A DNA stretch of 64,000 nt from Elysia chlorotica (taxonomy: Eukaryota; Mollusca; Gastropoda; Plakobranchidae), in NCBI GenBank assembly GCA_003991915.1, contig RQTK01000013.1:1071360-1135359 (forward strand). Direction: 5' to 3'. The translations under genes and the position numbers were made by a program. This document shows, piece by piece, positions 35,073-47,465 of this stretch (position 1 is the stretch's first letter; every line of letters starts with the position of its first letter). The notes under the pieces are model-generated. The model did not search any database. It was not told the DNA's origin and was given only the letters and a program-made list of their open reading frames with translations.

Positions 35073-36820
35073 GTTCAAACATTATCTTACACACTTTGAG
35101 AGGGTTCAAAAGGTCCCGAATTAGATGTAAAATTATATCTGAACTGTCCCATGAACTGAAGTAGAAACAGACCATCGGCCACCTGTCTATTTAAATATGT
35201 ATTTAAGGGGTGCTCAGACATTTGCTTCCGCGTGTTTTCAAGTCATCATGGATTCAGCTTCAGCGCACTAAAATACTTTACGTGTTGAGATTTTGCAATT
35301 TCCAATGTAAAAATGTATATAATGTATATATATACACACACACATGTATATATATATATGTACACACACACTATAGCCCAGTGCTCCCAGGACATGGGTA
35401 CTATGCACACAGCAGAAGGCACATTGACGGAAATAGTATATCTAACTTCTAAGCTTTTTAATCCCTCAACCAACATCAATTTGTAGGCTACAAATGGCTG
35501 AAGAGAGAGGGAGTGAATTGCTTAATCTCAACCTAAAAAAGCAAGCTAAGTGGATCCCATGCAATCAGTGCTGTTTTTCAAAAAGATGCTGAACAACAAT
35601 AATAAATTCTCTCACTTTTTGTTTATTCATAATGGATAAGTGTATTTATATACTGAAGCAAACAGAAGACAAAAAAAATAAACAAAACAAAACAAAACAA
35701 GTGTAAATGGATCTTCTGAATATGAGAAAAAGTATTGAAAAAATAAAGATAGAAAAAAATGTATACCACACTTGTGCTTGAAAAAATAATTGCAAAATAA
35801 AAACAAAACAGAAAGAAAAACTACCCTTGGCTTAACTGCATACCAAACTGAATATATATATAAAAATTTTTTTTTAATTCATATTCCATAATAATAATAA
35901 AAACGAACAGAATTATTCCTTGCTTAAAAAGTGTCCACAAAACTGTTATTTCCCCATTTTGAAAGAGATTGGTACAATAACTACATGGAAAAAACAACCC
36001 AATGACAAGAAAAATCAAACAAATCAAATGACCAAAGTCTGCATGACAGTTTTAATTCAAAATCAAAGCACCTGGCCCGAGATTAAAGGTAAGGCAGCCA
36101 GAAATACTTATTTTCTAACTTAAAGCTTTCTCAACAACGAAGGATAAATAATTGAATTGCAGCATTTTTATTCAGTTTACTCAGCAAGGAAAAGAGAAAT
36201 GTGAAAACCTTATAAGTGAAGTTAAAGTCCATTTGATATAAACTAGAGCCAACGAAAATTTACCCTCTAATAACACTTTGCAAGTTTAAATTTATACAAT
36301 TACCGATAAAGATTGTTGCAGAAACATCCAATGATCCATGCACACTCTGAACTTACAAGCACAGGTAAAGGCAACCCCATTGTGGGCAATTATTTAACAC
36401 ATTTGGAACAAATACAGCCTTTTTCTTTTCCTCTCAAACCATTGAAAACTTTAAAGGAAAACAGACAAAAAGGTAAAAGAAATTTTTTATGTATAATTAA
36501 CACCAGTGCATTCATTTATAATAACATTTTTGGTTAGTTTTTTTTTTTAACAGATCAATTTGCAAAATCCTTCAGGGGTTTCACATGTTTTTCCTTCCAA
36601 CACAATAGAATAGTACGTTGAACTTTTAAATTGCATCTGGATTTCTTAAACAATTAACTTCAAACTGAATCCGTTGAATACCTCAGTATAAAAATTACTG
36701 TGTTCCTCACTGAAGATCTATCTTAACCTTATGTAATGCATCAAAGACCTTTTGTCGTTTGCTTTCATCCTCATAATAAATCCAGGGAAACATGAAGATA
36801 AATTTATGCTGGCACCATTG
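35073..36820. other. Intergenic sequence downstream of PDAP1
   Basis: AT-rich. A short TATA/CACA low-complexity tract lies at about 35321-35370. No coding exon is recognised, and small open frames here have no family features. PDAP1 3' UTR is expected at the right end. Confidence 0.45.
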
Positions 36821-39800
36821 TCAAGACTTGCTTTTCTTGACAGTTGCAAGAGCTTCTTTAGCTGCAAAAAAAAAAAAAAAATGAAAACAAATAAAATTAA
36901 TTACTACATATAAAAAATGTGAATCAAGCAGTGTGCTTCAGGTACATTTCGTAATTTGGAACTTTTTAATTATAAAGTGCTAAAGAAGCATCAAATGCAC
37001 TTTGAGAGGTTGAGGAAATTATATTTCTATTGTTTCTAGAACCAGCGATAATCATATTTATCTGAAAATGAAAAAGATTAATACAGAGTTTTTCCTCTAT
37101 GTTTAGAGAGCTCCAGTTCAAAACTACTAACAGCGACTCCTGCCTGATTCACCCTAGTTGTCCATATGTAATAATAAAAATATTAATAGTATTGATGCCA
37201 TGGTTTTGTAACTAAAAGATCCCCCTCCCAAAAAAAAAACAACAGCAACAAACCACAACAACAAAACAAAACAAAAACATTTTGTTTGTAAGCCTTCCTT
37301 CTAGTAAAGTATCTAGATTTCAGTGCAGAATTTTGTTTACATGCTGTGTGTTGAGATTTAAAAGCATGTCCTTATCACAATCCTGTATCCCATTGTCAAG
37401 ATTAACTTTAGCGTAATTCAATTACTTTTTATTCATTCGTGCCTCAATTTTAGCGTTATTTAATTATTATTCATCCATTTGTACCTAAGTTTTGACATAT
37501 GTTGCAAAATAGTTTATCACCTCCCAAATAAAGAGTTAAAAAGCTAATAGTATATAAAATATAGAATATTCAGCAAGTCTATCCTTCGATGGTAAAATTG
37601 TAGGTGAACTGAGTTCTTTCTTTTTGATTTTGAATCTTCATTTTTCTTATAAAATCATAATGTATAGTTCAACTATAATTGGTTGATAAAAAAGGTGTTT
37701 TATTTCATCCATACCCATTCCCAGGGATGAGAACAGCAACATATCTGTAAACTTAATATAAAAGGAATTTACGAGAAGGTCAACCAGGAAATTTTTAAAC
37801 ATGTTAACTTGCAGCTTAGAACATAATCAAAGACATGCACAAGCTGATTATGGCCTTGACATACATAGCCATCGTAACCAAACTTGTTCCTCACTCTAGA
37901 TGATCTTTAACTGATACACATTTTTGTACCACTGTTTTCTATAAAGTGGCCTCAATGGCGGCCATGACCATAATGATAAACAAACTTCTTCCGCACTCTA
38001 GATTATCTTCAAAATTAACTGATAGAATAACTGTAAACACTTTTGTACCACTTTTACATAATTGATGGGAAATTTTCACCATCTCTTCATTTTTTCTTTG
38101 AGTCGGGGGCTTAAATATTTGAGCTGAAATGTCTTAATTTGATCTAATTAAACAGCACTGTATTCTAATCCTGAGAAATAGAAAAGAGAAGAAATAGTCC
38201 TAAAATGAACTGACTTTGGGTGGAATAAAAATGGCTGTCTTTATACCTTTCCTCTCTTCTTCCTTCTTCTTTGCTGCCTCCTCTCGCTGTTTTCTGATGA
38301 TAGCTAATCTTGCCAAGTCTGCTTGTGCCTCCTCAGTCTTTCCAGCCGCATGCAATACCTGATATTTACGTCGAGCTTCTTGTTTTTCTAACTCCTCCCT
38401 GAGAACAAGGATAGTAATGTTGAAACAAAAACTTAAGCATCAAGATAATTGAAAATGACAAAGATATAGTTTGCTTTATCACAATTTATTTTCTGTTAAA
38501 AAAATGAAACAAAACAGGATAAAGTTTTGGTTTTGGAAGTCTAAAATTTACATACATATTACGACACTGAAAATTGAAGAGTGGAACCTTCAAACAATTG
38601 ACTAGTTGACTTCAAATAATGCCAACTCATATATTCGACAGACCATGGCAATAAGTAGGAAAAACTCAAAATTGCACATTTAATTAATCACCGGTGTTTC
38701 TTCAGAGTACAAAGCACTACATTTCTAAAAGAAGCAGTGGTTACGAACTTAATACAAAAATGTCTACTAAAATTGACTGTTGATCACAATATGACAAAAT
38801 GAGTCTTCAATTTAAAACGGTGGATTATCACATAATTACTACGGTATTAAAGCTGAAAACACTGAAGAAAAAAAAATCAAATGATCTGGTAGATTCTTTG
38901 TTTGAAATCTACTGAATGGGTTATTTATAACCGAAACCCACAATTGGCCAAAAATGTATCTGTCAAATTTGCCCCCTAATGGTTGGGTCGGTGTCAGTTA
39001 TATGTGACTGCCTGAAAGGAGTCACAGTATCCCTGCACTGTCAGAGTAGCAGCACATAAAATTGTCAGTATTAGTCTTGAGACCCATCAACATTATAGCC
39101 TACACAGTGCTAACACTAGACGTCAGAAACTCCACTCCAAGACAAAGTACATTGTTTTGTTTCCATCACCTTTCCCTCCTTGATAGATTTCCGCTCGCAG
39201 GTTTATCACCCAATTCCGTTACTTTGCGTGAAGTCTTCGCTCCTGTTCTATTGGGGTTTGCAACTTCTATCAAATGAGAAACTCCTTTAGGCTTGCCCTG
39301 CAGCAACCACAGAATTAGAACATGCAAATTGATATGAAATGTGTCAAGTTCATGAACAAGCCAACACTAATTATAAGTGACATAACAAACTTATCAAACA
39401 AAATACAGCGGACCTCGGATACAGCAAAGTTGGTGGGCCAGCTTCAAAACTTTGTTACGTCTGAGTCTTCCGAACAGGCAAGGCTATAATAATTTTAATA
39501 GTTTTGACTCCAAAGAACTTCAATTTATAATAGTTTTTATTTTGTTGTTGTCTTTCTTAAGTTAACTATTAAAAGTTTTTATCATCTTTCCCATGTCCGC
39601 AGGTGATTTGACTTTCATTAGCTAAAATTTGGTTTCGAGCAACAAAAATTGGGCATGGTTCAATAAATAGGAATTGGTGTTCATCTTGAGTTTGAGTACT
39701 AGAGGCTAGCTCTATCTCTTTGCGTAAGCTTACCTACTGAGGGGAGTGGCCGCACGGCATCTTGATTGGCTGATCGCTCAGTAAGCACACACATACACAG

Positions 39801-42225
39801 TATAGTACACTTTCCCATCTCTTATAAAGAGAATACCTACAATTTTTGCATGACTGACAAGCTGGTTTACAATCTCATTCGAAATTCGACGCTAACTCGA
39901 CTTGAGCAGTTTTTCATAGCTCTGTATTCGCTGAAATATCCGTAAATCTGAAATGTTTCGTTACATCTCTTTGTTAGGCTCAAGGTCTATTTTATAGTTT
40001 GATGTTATATATATATGCGAGGTCCACTGTAGACTTAAGGAAAAATATAGTTGTCCAGAATTTTTTTTTTGTAATAGTGAATACACTTACATCTTCTCCT
40101 TCGCTTTCTGAATCAGACTCAGATTCAGATGGTGGCATGTCCCTGTTCTTTGCTTTTGCCTCATCCTCTTTTTCTTCTTCTTCTTCCTCACTTTCAATTC
40201 CCTGCTGTTTCTACAAAATACAAGATAAAATATGATGCAAACATTGTTTCCTAGCTCCTGTCCCAGGAAGAAGCATATTTATACTATATTACATCAGGGT
40301 TTTTTCTCCAAGTCACTACTGGTCAAGTGTATTTTTGTAACACACATTAAGTGATTAAGCTGCTGCTGATTCTTAGTGAATAGTTACTTTAGTTTATAAA
40401 TTGCTTGAATATGTTTAAAGAATGATGAGTATTTAATTTTAAAAACAATATATACAATCAACATCAACTGATAGAAGTTAACTTAATATATTCAAAGTAT
40501 CAGACTAATCTTTTAAATTTAACACTTTAGTTTTCCAGCTTTTCAAAGCCTTGTTCTCCCAATCAACTATGTACTTATTTAGAATGGTTCTTTTGACATA
40601 CCCTCCAAGCTTTTTCTTTCTCTGCTTTCTGTGCTTGTTCTCGAAGTTCATCTTCATCAGTAAAGTGCCTCCTCTGCCCTTTGTGATTTTTCTTCCCACC
40701 TCTGCCACCTCCTCTTCCTCCTCCTACGTGGATATCATCAACAAAAAGAACTCATTCTGCTCTATCACAAATTTATAAATTGTACAATTTTTTCCTCAAT
40801 TACAAATAAACACAAGATCATTTTGAAAAGTCAGGGGGTTTCCCCTTTAATTGCGGTTATTGCCGTATACAAATTTGTCAATGGACTTTTATTTTAGTTG
40901 TAACAGAAAAGTCACAAATATATTAATTCTGCTTTTAAAATTTTGCCTCCCTTGAAAGAAAAAGGAGAAAAATTAAAAACTTTATATAACATGCTTATAA
41001 ATCTGAAATTACTTCCTTTACATGAATTAGTTTACAAGACAAGTAGAGTAGTCAACACTTTCACTTGTTTGACTTAGAAAATCTTAAAATTCTATTTCGA
41101 GTTCACTTGAATAGCTAAAACTAAATAGGCCAAGATAGTATTTAAATATGATGTAAATTTTCCGAGGAAGCATCCAATTTTAGAGGGCTACTTACAATGA
41201 ATGTGTACATGTGCATTTACTGTAGGATATTATTATTAACTTCTTATATACATGTTTTGATAAGCTCATTGTCACAGTATTTATAATAGCGTTTTTGTTA
41301 AGTTTTGCTATACACATTAGATCTTTAGAAGACTTTTTGTTCCAATTTTTGGTGGGGCTGTTGTAGAAATCTAAACTCAGATCTCCTAGTTTTGTTTCCC
41401 ATGTGGCTCAGGAAAGAAATTATGTAGGCCTACACCACATATACAGTGTGAAATAAATCCAATGCAAAACTTTTCAGTTTTATTCATTATTTAACTTTTT
41501 AAGTAGAAAAATAGACCACAGACTTAGGCCCTATCTAGATCTAGTAGCCTGAAGCCTATACTATTGACAATTTAGACAAAAACAATGCCACACTAAGGCG
41601 TACAACATAAGAAGAAATTGGTTTCTTGTCCTTATGTTGTATTGTTAGCTAGAGTCTTGATCTAGATTAGATGGATGATGGATCTCTAGATTCTTGATTG
41701 GTTTTTAGATCTCTGGATCCTAGATAACTTTCAATCTTGGTTCAATTGAAAAACCAGATATAAAAAACAACATTGCTTGCTTATAAATATTCTTATTGTT
41801 AGCTAGATCTAGACTCTCAATGTCTTGTTGTGTCACCAAGAACTATAAAATCTAAGCTTGAATGTAGATCTATAGATTAGACTAGACCTAATCTCTCTCT
41901 AGATCTAGGTCTTCCTAGATTACTCGTCAAACTATCGAGAACTGGGTATTTCCTATTCTACAATAGAATCAAAATGTAGATCCCCAGCACCCGCGAAAAA
42001 ACTATTCAGGTTACAGATCTACAACTCAAAGTGTATTCTTACTCAACAAAGACAATGATTAACTTCGTGTAGATCTAGATAATCTAGAGTTAAATTATAG
42101 ACCTATAATCGTAAATTAAATCACTAAACAAGAGGATCCATGAAAACTAGAAATTTAGATCTAGATTTCTAGACATTCTCACTTAGAATCTAGACTTAGA
42201 GATCTAGAAATCTACCTCGTTGCAT
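36821..42225 (-). CDS. PDAP1: 28-kDa heat- and acid-stable phosphoprotein (PDGFA-associated protein 1), one internal exon not found
   Basis: Small, charged, conserved animal phosphoprotein; vertebrate PDAP1 was reported to associate with PDGF-A. Exons seen, in transcript order: 42216-42225 (M-Q-R plus a split Gly codon), 40602-40723, 40091-40210, 38247-38398, 36821-36861. They give a Gly-rich start with [20 protein letters not shown], then an acidic stretch ([25 protein letters not shown]). The conserved helical end follows ([40 protein letters not shown]) and the terminus [12 protein letters not shown]. Phases show that an exon of 3n+2 nt is missing between 40091 and 38398. It should encode the highly conserved GLI(D/E)IENPNR...LSRR block. 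That 1.7-kb intron instead holds a SINE and a pogo-like MITE. The start exon is only 10 coding nt and is inferred from its strong donor. Confidence 0.88.
38920..39130 (+). mobile_element. tRNA-derived SINE, copy 2 (5' truncated)
   Basis: Retains aaaaatgtatctgtcaaatt, the CCCCCTAATGGTTGGGTCGG block, the AGCAGCACATAAAATTGTCA block and a tail near ACACTAGACGTCAG. It lies inside the PDAP1 intron that lacks the expected exon. Confidence 0.8.
39416..40029. mobile_element. pogo/Tigger-like MITE, 614 bp
   Basis: Inverted ends CAGCGGACCTCGGATA (39416) and CAGTGGACCTCGCATA (complement, ending 40029), with 2 mismatches in 16. TA flanks both sides (39414-39415 and 40030-40031). Subterminal pieces also pair (ttgttacgtctgag / tttcgttacatctctttg). 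No transposase frame is present. It lies about 60 bp from the PDAP1 exon ending at 40091. Confidence 0.8.
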
Positions 42226-43368
42226 TTTGATCAGTATTTGTTTTCCAGCAAGTTAAGGGGATCCAAATGAAATTGTGTGTCAGCTATTACAACAACAGAA
42301 AAGACGTTGCTTATTTGTTTTGCCGTCTAAGACTAAGTTTTAGTCTCTTATCCTAGAATCTACGTGAGTAATAAGCGTGCTGGGCACTAGGCAGCTGTTG
42401 TGTGACGTAAATAAATTAACTTGAGGTTACAGTGATTTCCCTTGATAGGCTGGTGTTGACAACTTGACCCATTCCTGGAAAAGAGTTTTGCTCAGACTTG
42501 TGTATCTGCTGAACACAAAGGGATAAGGTCTTTGGCTGAACATTATTTATCATTATTTTTCATTGAAATAAATTACTATTACCCAATAGACATTACTTAC
42601 CCATATGTGTAAACCATGCATACCAGTGGTACATGTACGTTGCAGGTTAAAAGATCTATTTTAAGGGTTGGCCCTAACGATGCCATATCACCCCAGTTCA
42701 ATGAGTATGTGGAAGGAATTGATGCAAATGTACCATTTTGCAATTTGGAGAGCCCATGTTTCCAGAGTATGAATTCTAACTTACATCGTATTGTGGTGCA
42801 TACTTTATATGGCAATTGGGTTCAGCTTTAAAACTATGAACATGTTAAACATTGTACTATACTATCGTGTTCGCGTGTGGCGCTGATCATTAGGCCTACT
42901 GATTCACCTAGTTTTCCCCGAGTTTCGTTGAGTGCGAGCAGCGTTCTTAATTAATAGTTCCTGTGTGTATGTATAATGATACTGCGTGCATTTATTGTTG
43001 TGTATAGTCTTATACACTCTTTTACAGTGGTACATAATATAAAAAACACTAGCCTCACTTCTAGTATAAATATGATAGTATGCAGTCCTTAAAATGGGAT
43101 AAGAGATGAATTGTGAAACAGAGATGACTTGGTACCACAGCTTTCTACTATTCTTTCTGTTACACACCCACTTCATGTAGGCATATGCTATTAGTTTGGA
43201 AGGAAGAGCGCATTTCGACTCCAAAAATTTGAAAATCATATTTTTATTTAATTTTTCGTCGTTCATATGCCTTGGGATGAATCAGCAAGTTTCTTTTTTT
43301 TTTTTCAAACTTGGGTAAGATGGGAGCTAAAGGCACCGGGGAAGACAAAAAAATTAATTGTTGAGACA

Positions 43369-43482
43369 ATTGTGTTTGCGTATTCTATAATATCGGGCCT
43401 ACTCATTGACCAAAATTGTATACCTATTGTGTTTGCGTATTCTATATTATCAGGCCCTACTCATGAACCAAAATGTTATACC
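43369..43482. repeat. 57-bp tandem duplication
   Basis: Two units (43369-43425 and 43426-43482) share attgtgtttgcgtattcta, a gggcctactcat-like core and an accaaaat...tatacct end, with a few substitutions. Confidence 0.88.
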
Positions 43483-43550
43483 TTAGGCGGTTCAAGCTAG
43501 GTTTGGGTCGATGAACTATGCATCCGCTAGGCTATACGTTGCACACACAA

Positions 43551-43566
43551 CCCCCCCCCCCCCCCC

Positions 43567-43598
<32 letters not shown>
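43551..43598. repeat. C17 followed by an A-rich run
   Basis: A 17-nt C run directly followed by about 31 A residues. This is low complexity and a likely site of sequencing error. Confidence 0.9.
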
Positions 43599-43600
<2 letters not shown>

Positions 43601-44278
43601 AAACGGAGCCTCTGTGTTGTCCCAAAGCCACCACGACTGTATAAGCTTATGTTCTTTAATACTAGTGGTGCTTATTAGTGTAGAGGCGTTTATTATTCTT
43701 TTCCCTACAAGTAATTCGTGTTTTGTAGTATGTACATGTATGACCTTTGAGCGGCAGTGGGTCAAACAAGACCATGGTCAATATTCCTATTTTGCCCTCA
43801 TGGTCCTATTTCGCATACTAGCTGCTACTATTTTCTGGTACACTGTAATTATGATTCGAATAGGACGCCAGATTGGTCCATCGAGACGCAATCTGCGACA
43901 GTCATGGAATAATGGTCGAAGGTAGGCCTTATTTTATTTATGTTTTATTATAATAATGCCCCTTAAGTTTCTTCGATAATTTCAGCATACAATAATGCAG
44001 AGACGGTATGTTTAAATCTTCCCACTAAAGATTCTTTAACCTATTATTATTTCTTCGCTTCACTTAGATGTTGCCTCTTTGTCGGAATGGAATCGAATTT
44101 TATTCGGAAAAAAAACCTTTCGCCCATACATCATAATAACAAACATAATAATAAAAATGTGCTTGCAGACAAACATATATTAATTTTGACAGAATCTATG
44201 AGAGTTGATATAAGAAATTGGACAAATAAATGTATGAAATACCCGAACTGAATTGCTTTAAGTTTGTAGTCGTATTTG

Positions 44279-44280
<2 letters not shown>

Positions 44281-44333
<53 letters not shown>

Positions 44334-44412
44334 NNNNNNNNNNNNNNNNNNNNNNNNNNNNNNNNNNNNNNNNNNNNNNNNNNNNNNNNNNNNNNNNNNN
44401 NNNNNNNNNNNN

Positions 44413-44452
<40 letters not shown>
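44281..44452. repeat. (GA)n microsatellite with internal 79-N assembly gap
   Basis: GA repeats on both sides of an N run at 44334-44412. The true array length is unknown. Confidence 0.97.
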
Positions 44453-44456
<4 letters not shown>

Positions 44457-44974
44457 ATACTACATGTATTCACAAGCTGCTAGCGTTAAACGTTATGCAT
44501 TGTTAGATTTTACTTCAAGCATACCTTTTAAAAGCCTATTGAAGAATATTATCAAATTCTGGAATTTTTGAAATTTACAACCCCCCTCTCCCTATAACGC
44601 TTTCTAAGCTATCTAGTACAAAGATATAACTTCCGGTATCTATTATAATTTATATAATAATTATTAATTTGTGTATTGTTTTATTTCAGTGCAGACTCTG
44701 TATTTTAATTTCAAATACAAAAGGGAACAAAATCGTATTGAAACGACGTGGTTAACAACGAACACATAAATTGAGTTAAAAAACAACATAAAACAAACAA
44801 ACAAAAAAAAGATATTAAAGTAAACCAAAAACAATAGTTTGTACATTATTCAGAAAATTAAAAATCCAATGTTAAAAATACAGGAGTTAACAAAAGTTAG
44901 AACCTGTTCTTGAAGCTTGGTATTAAATATTTTTCATCTCTTAAAATATCGCTCATAGTTTCATATTTTTCATT

Positions 44975-44975
<1 letters not shown>

Positions 44976-45020
<45 letters not shown>

Positions 45021-45030
45021 TGTAGTAGTA
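44976..45030. repeat. (GTA)n microsatellite
   Basis: About 18 TAG/GTA units with one tgt interruption. Confidence 0.93.
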
Positions 45031-45694
45031 TGTCTATTATTTACTATACTAGCCTTGGACTTGTTAAATGTTTGTAACGGTCTTTTTTTTAGGTTTCGGC
45101 TACATTTAATTAGTTACGCATGCTTATGAATGGATTGTTGCGTTAGCCGTGAACCTGTGCTGCTAATCTTAGAACGAAATGTGATGTGCGAAGTCAACCT
45201 TTGTCATTTGTTCAAGTCTAGTTCTTCTTTGTTTGTGTTTCAAGAGGTTTTCATATCCTGTTATGCGGTGTGTTGTAAGACACATAGTCAAATTTGATGG
45301 AGTTTAGGATTCTAAATAAAAATGTTATTTTTAAACAAAGTTCCTTGGCCTGCTGTCCTAGAAATTGAATTTAAGGTGTGGATGAATACTGTGTAAAAAT
45401 TGGCGCTTTTGTGAAATTTTACTCCGAGGTCCATTAAGTAAGGTAGGCTATTTAAAGCTTCTACCACTGAGATGCGCACTTTCAACGTTGTTAAATTGTT
45501 AGTGATGCATGCGGTAGATCTAAGAATTTTTTAAATCTCAGGATAACCTACTAGCGTGTGGTCACTGTATTATCATTATACATTGTATTTACATTCAATG
45601 GCACCTCCGCTCTACGAGGCAACCTGATGAACCGCTCCGCCCCTTATACCTCCGTATTGAGAACTGATTACATTCTAAATGCCCAACTCGTTCC

Positions 45695-45920
45695 GTGCAA
45701 TGGGGGCGAACTGACTCAAGTGGTAGAGCGTTAGCCTCTAGATTCGAAACCCACGATTTGTCAAAAATATATTTGTTCGATTTCGTCCCCTGTAACTGGT
45801 TGGGTCAGTGCCAGTATCACGTGAAGGCCGAGACAGGAGTCGAGACCTCCCCGCTCTGTTTCGTGTGTGGCAGCACATTAAATTGTCAAACGTTATTTTG
45901 ACCCGTCCGTATATAGTTAT
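45695..45920 (+). mobile_element. tRNA-derived SINE, copy 3
   Basis: The tRNA-like head is clear: A-box region TCAAGTGGTAGAGCGTTAG and B-box GATTCGAAACC. The family body follows (CTGGTTGGGTCAGTGCCAGT, GTGTGTGGCAGCACATTAAA). Confidence 0.88.
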
Positions 45921-45974
45921 AAGTTATACGTTATAAGTGTGTGTGAATGTAAAAGGGAGAGGAGGGGGGTGCTG

Positions 45975-46180
45975 GAGAAAATAGCAGCGTTGGTTCCCAA
46001 TTCGGAAGTCCCTGCTTCGAATTGGTCAAAAATGTATTTGTCCGATTTCATCTGCTACTGGTTGGGTAGGTATGTGTATACAGTGGCCAACTGAGACAGG
46101 GTCATGGTATCATTGCACCATCTCTTTGTGGCAGCACGCGAAATTATCACTAATCAGACATTGGATGCTAAGCAACAAAC
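45975..46180 (+). mobile_element. tRNA-derived SINE, copy 4
   Basis: Adjacent to copy 3. It retains CTTCGAATTGGTCAAAAATG, CTACTGGTTGGGTAGGT, a GTGGCAGCACGCGAAATTAT block and a degenerate tail. The head is eroded. Confidence 0.8.
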
Positions 46181-46394
46181 TGAAATATCACCATGCCAGC
46201 ATTCACCTCCTTTAATGGCCATGGACCTTTATATTAGCAAGACTTATCGCCCAACTTGTTAAGGCCCACAACTCAGACACGTGCCAGTTTGGCATGAGCA
46301 TAGCAATGTGTTTGTTGGAGAAAAGTACAGGTACACGCAACGCCCCACCTCCCCCTACAAAAACAAAAACAAAAACAAAACAACACCAACAGCT

Positions 46395-47465
46395 CTCCAC
46401 CGTGCGCCTCCAGGTGTTTTTAGGCCGCCCCCTCTTTCTTCTCCCCTCCGGTGTCCAGTGAAGGGCTGTACGGGTGATGTTGCCCTGTTCCTTTCGCATG
46501 ACATGTCCTAGCCATCTCCATCGCCTTTGCATGATGATGGTATCCATGCATAGCTGGTTGCACCGGGCGAGTAGGTGTTGGTTGGAAATGGTTTCCGGCC
46601 AGGATATTCGCAAAATTCTCCTGAAGTTCTTGGTATGGAAGGTTGACAGTTTGTTGAGGTCGCTTTGGGTCATCCTCCAGCACACAGAGCCGTATAGTAG
46701 GGTGGAAAGCACGCAGCTCTGATATAGCCTTAGTTTGGTCTTGACTTTGTACTGTGATGACCGCCAAACGTTGTTCAGCATTCTGAATGAGTTTCTGGTC
46801 TTGCTGAGTCGACTCTGAATGTCAGTCCCCGCTCCTCCATCATGTCTAACTTTGCTGCCTAGGTAGGTGAATTCTTCCGTTGTTGGCAAGTTTTCCCCAT
46901 TGACCTCAATTGGTGATTGGTTGGAGATGTTAAGCATCATCACTTCCGTCTTTTTCTTGTTGATCTTTAGACCAACTTGTTGTGCAAAATTGCTGAGGCG
47001 TGCTGTTTTTTCCTGCATGTGGTTGTGGGTGTGGGAGATCAGGGCCAAGTCGTCTTCAAAGTCCAGATCTTCCAGTGTTGAAAAGAGGTTCCATCTGATG
47101 CCCCTTGATTTATCCTCTGTTGTTCGTCTCATGACCCAGTCTATGGTGATGTTAAAAAGCAGTGCTGACATCACGCATCCCTGCCTAACGCCAGTCTTCA
47201 CTTCGAAGCTGGTGCTGCTGTTGCCAACTCTACACCTGAAGTTGCTGTAGAATCTCTTTATGACGAGGACCATCTTCTCCGGTATTCCATATGCACGCAG
47301 GATTCTCCATAGGCTGTTTCTGTGGATGCTGTCGTAAGCCTTCTCAAAGTCCACAAAGTTGATATAGAGCTGTCGTTGCCACTCTGTGCACTGTTCAATT
47401 ATATTTCTAAGGGTGAAGTCTGGTCACAGCATCCCCTGCCTTTACGAAAGCCTGCCTGTTCGATT
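46395..47465 (-). pseudogene. RTE-like retrotransposon reverse transcriptase fragment
   Basis: The minus-strand frame from 47354 begins MDFEKAYDSIHRNSLWRILR and continues with RT motifs FEVKTGVRQGCVMSALLFN and FTYLGSKV. The C-terminal pieces are LYGSVCWRMTQSDLNKL, RRWRWLGHVMRKEQ and GRRKRGRPKNTWRRTVE. The catalytic box reads FEDDLALI where RTE enzymes normally have F/YADD. Upstream (47354-47465) the frame shifts into EQAGFRKGRG. The 3' end runs into A-rich low-complexity sequence. The copy is 5'-truncated and probably dead. Confidence 0.88.

Larger units (their letters stand above)
42226..45690. other. Upstream region of PDAP1 and repeat-rich intergenic sequence
   Basis: The PDAP1 promoter should lie near its left edge. 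The word TCTAGATC and its variants are dense from about 41530 to 42210, across the first intron and start. Further right are a 57-bp tandem repeat, a C17/A-rich tract, a GA array with an assembly gap and a GTA array. Open frames in 42597-43925 have no recognisable domain. Confidence 0.45.

Noticed and set aside
43614-43925. 103-codon frame with hydrophobic segments
   Set aside because: No start context, domain or splice support; it begins next to a poly-C/poly-A tract.
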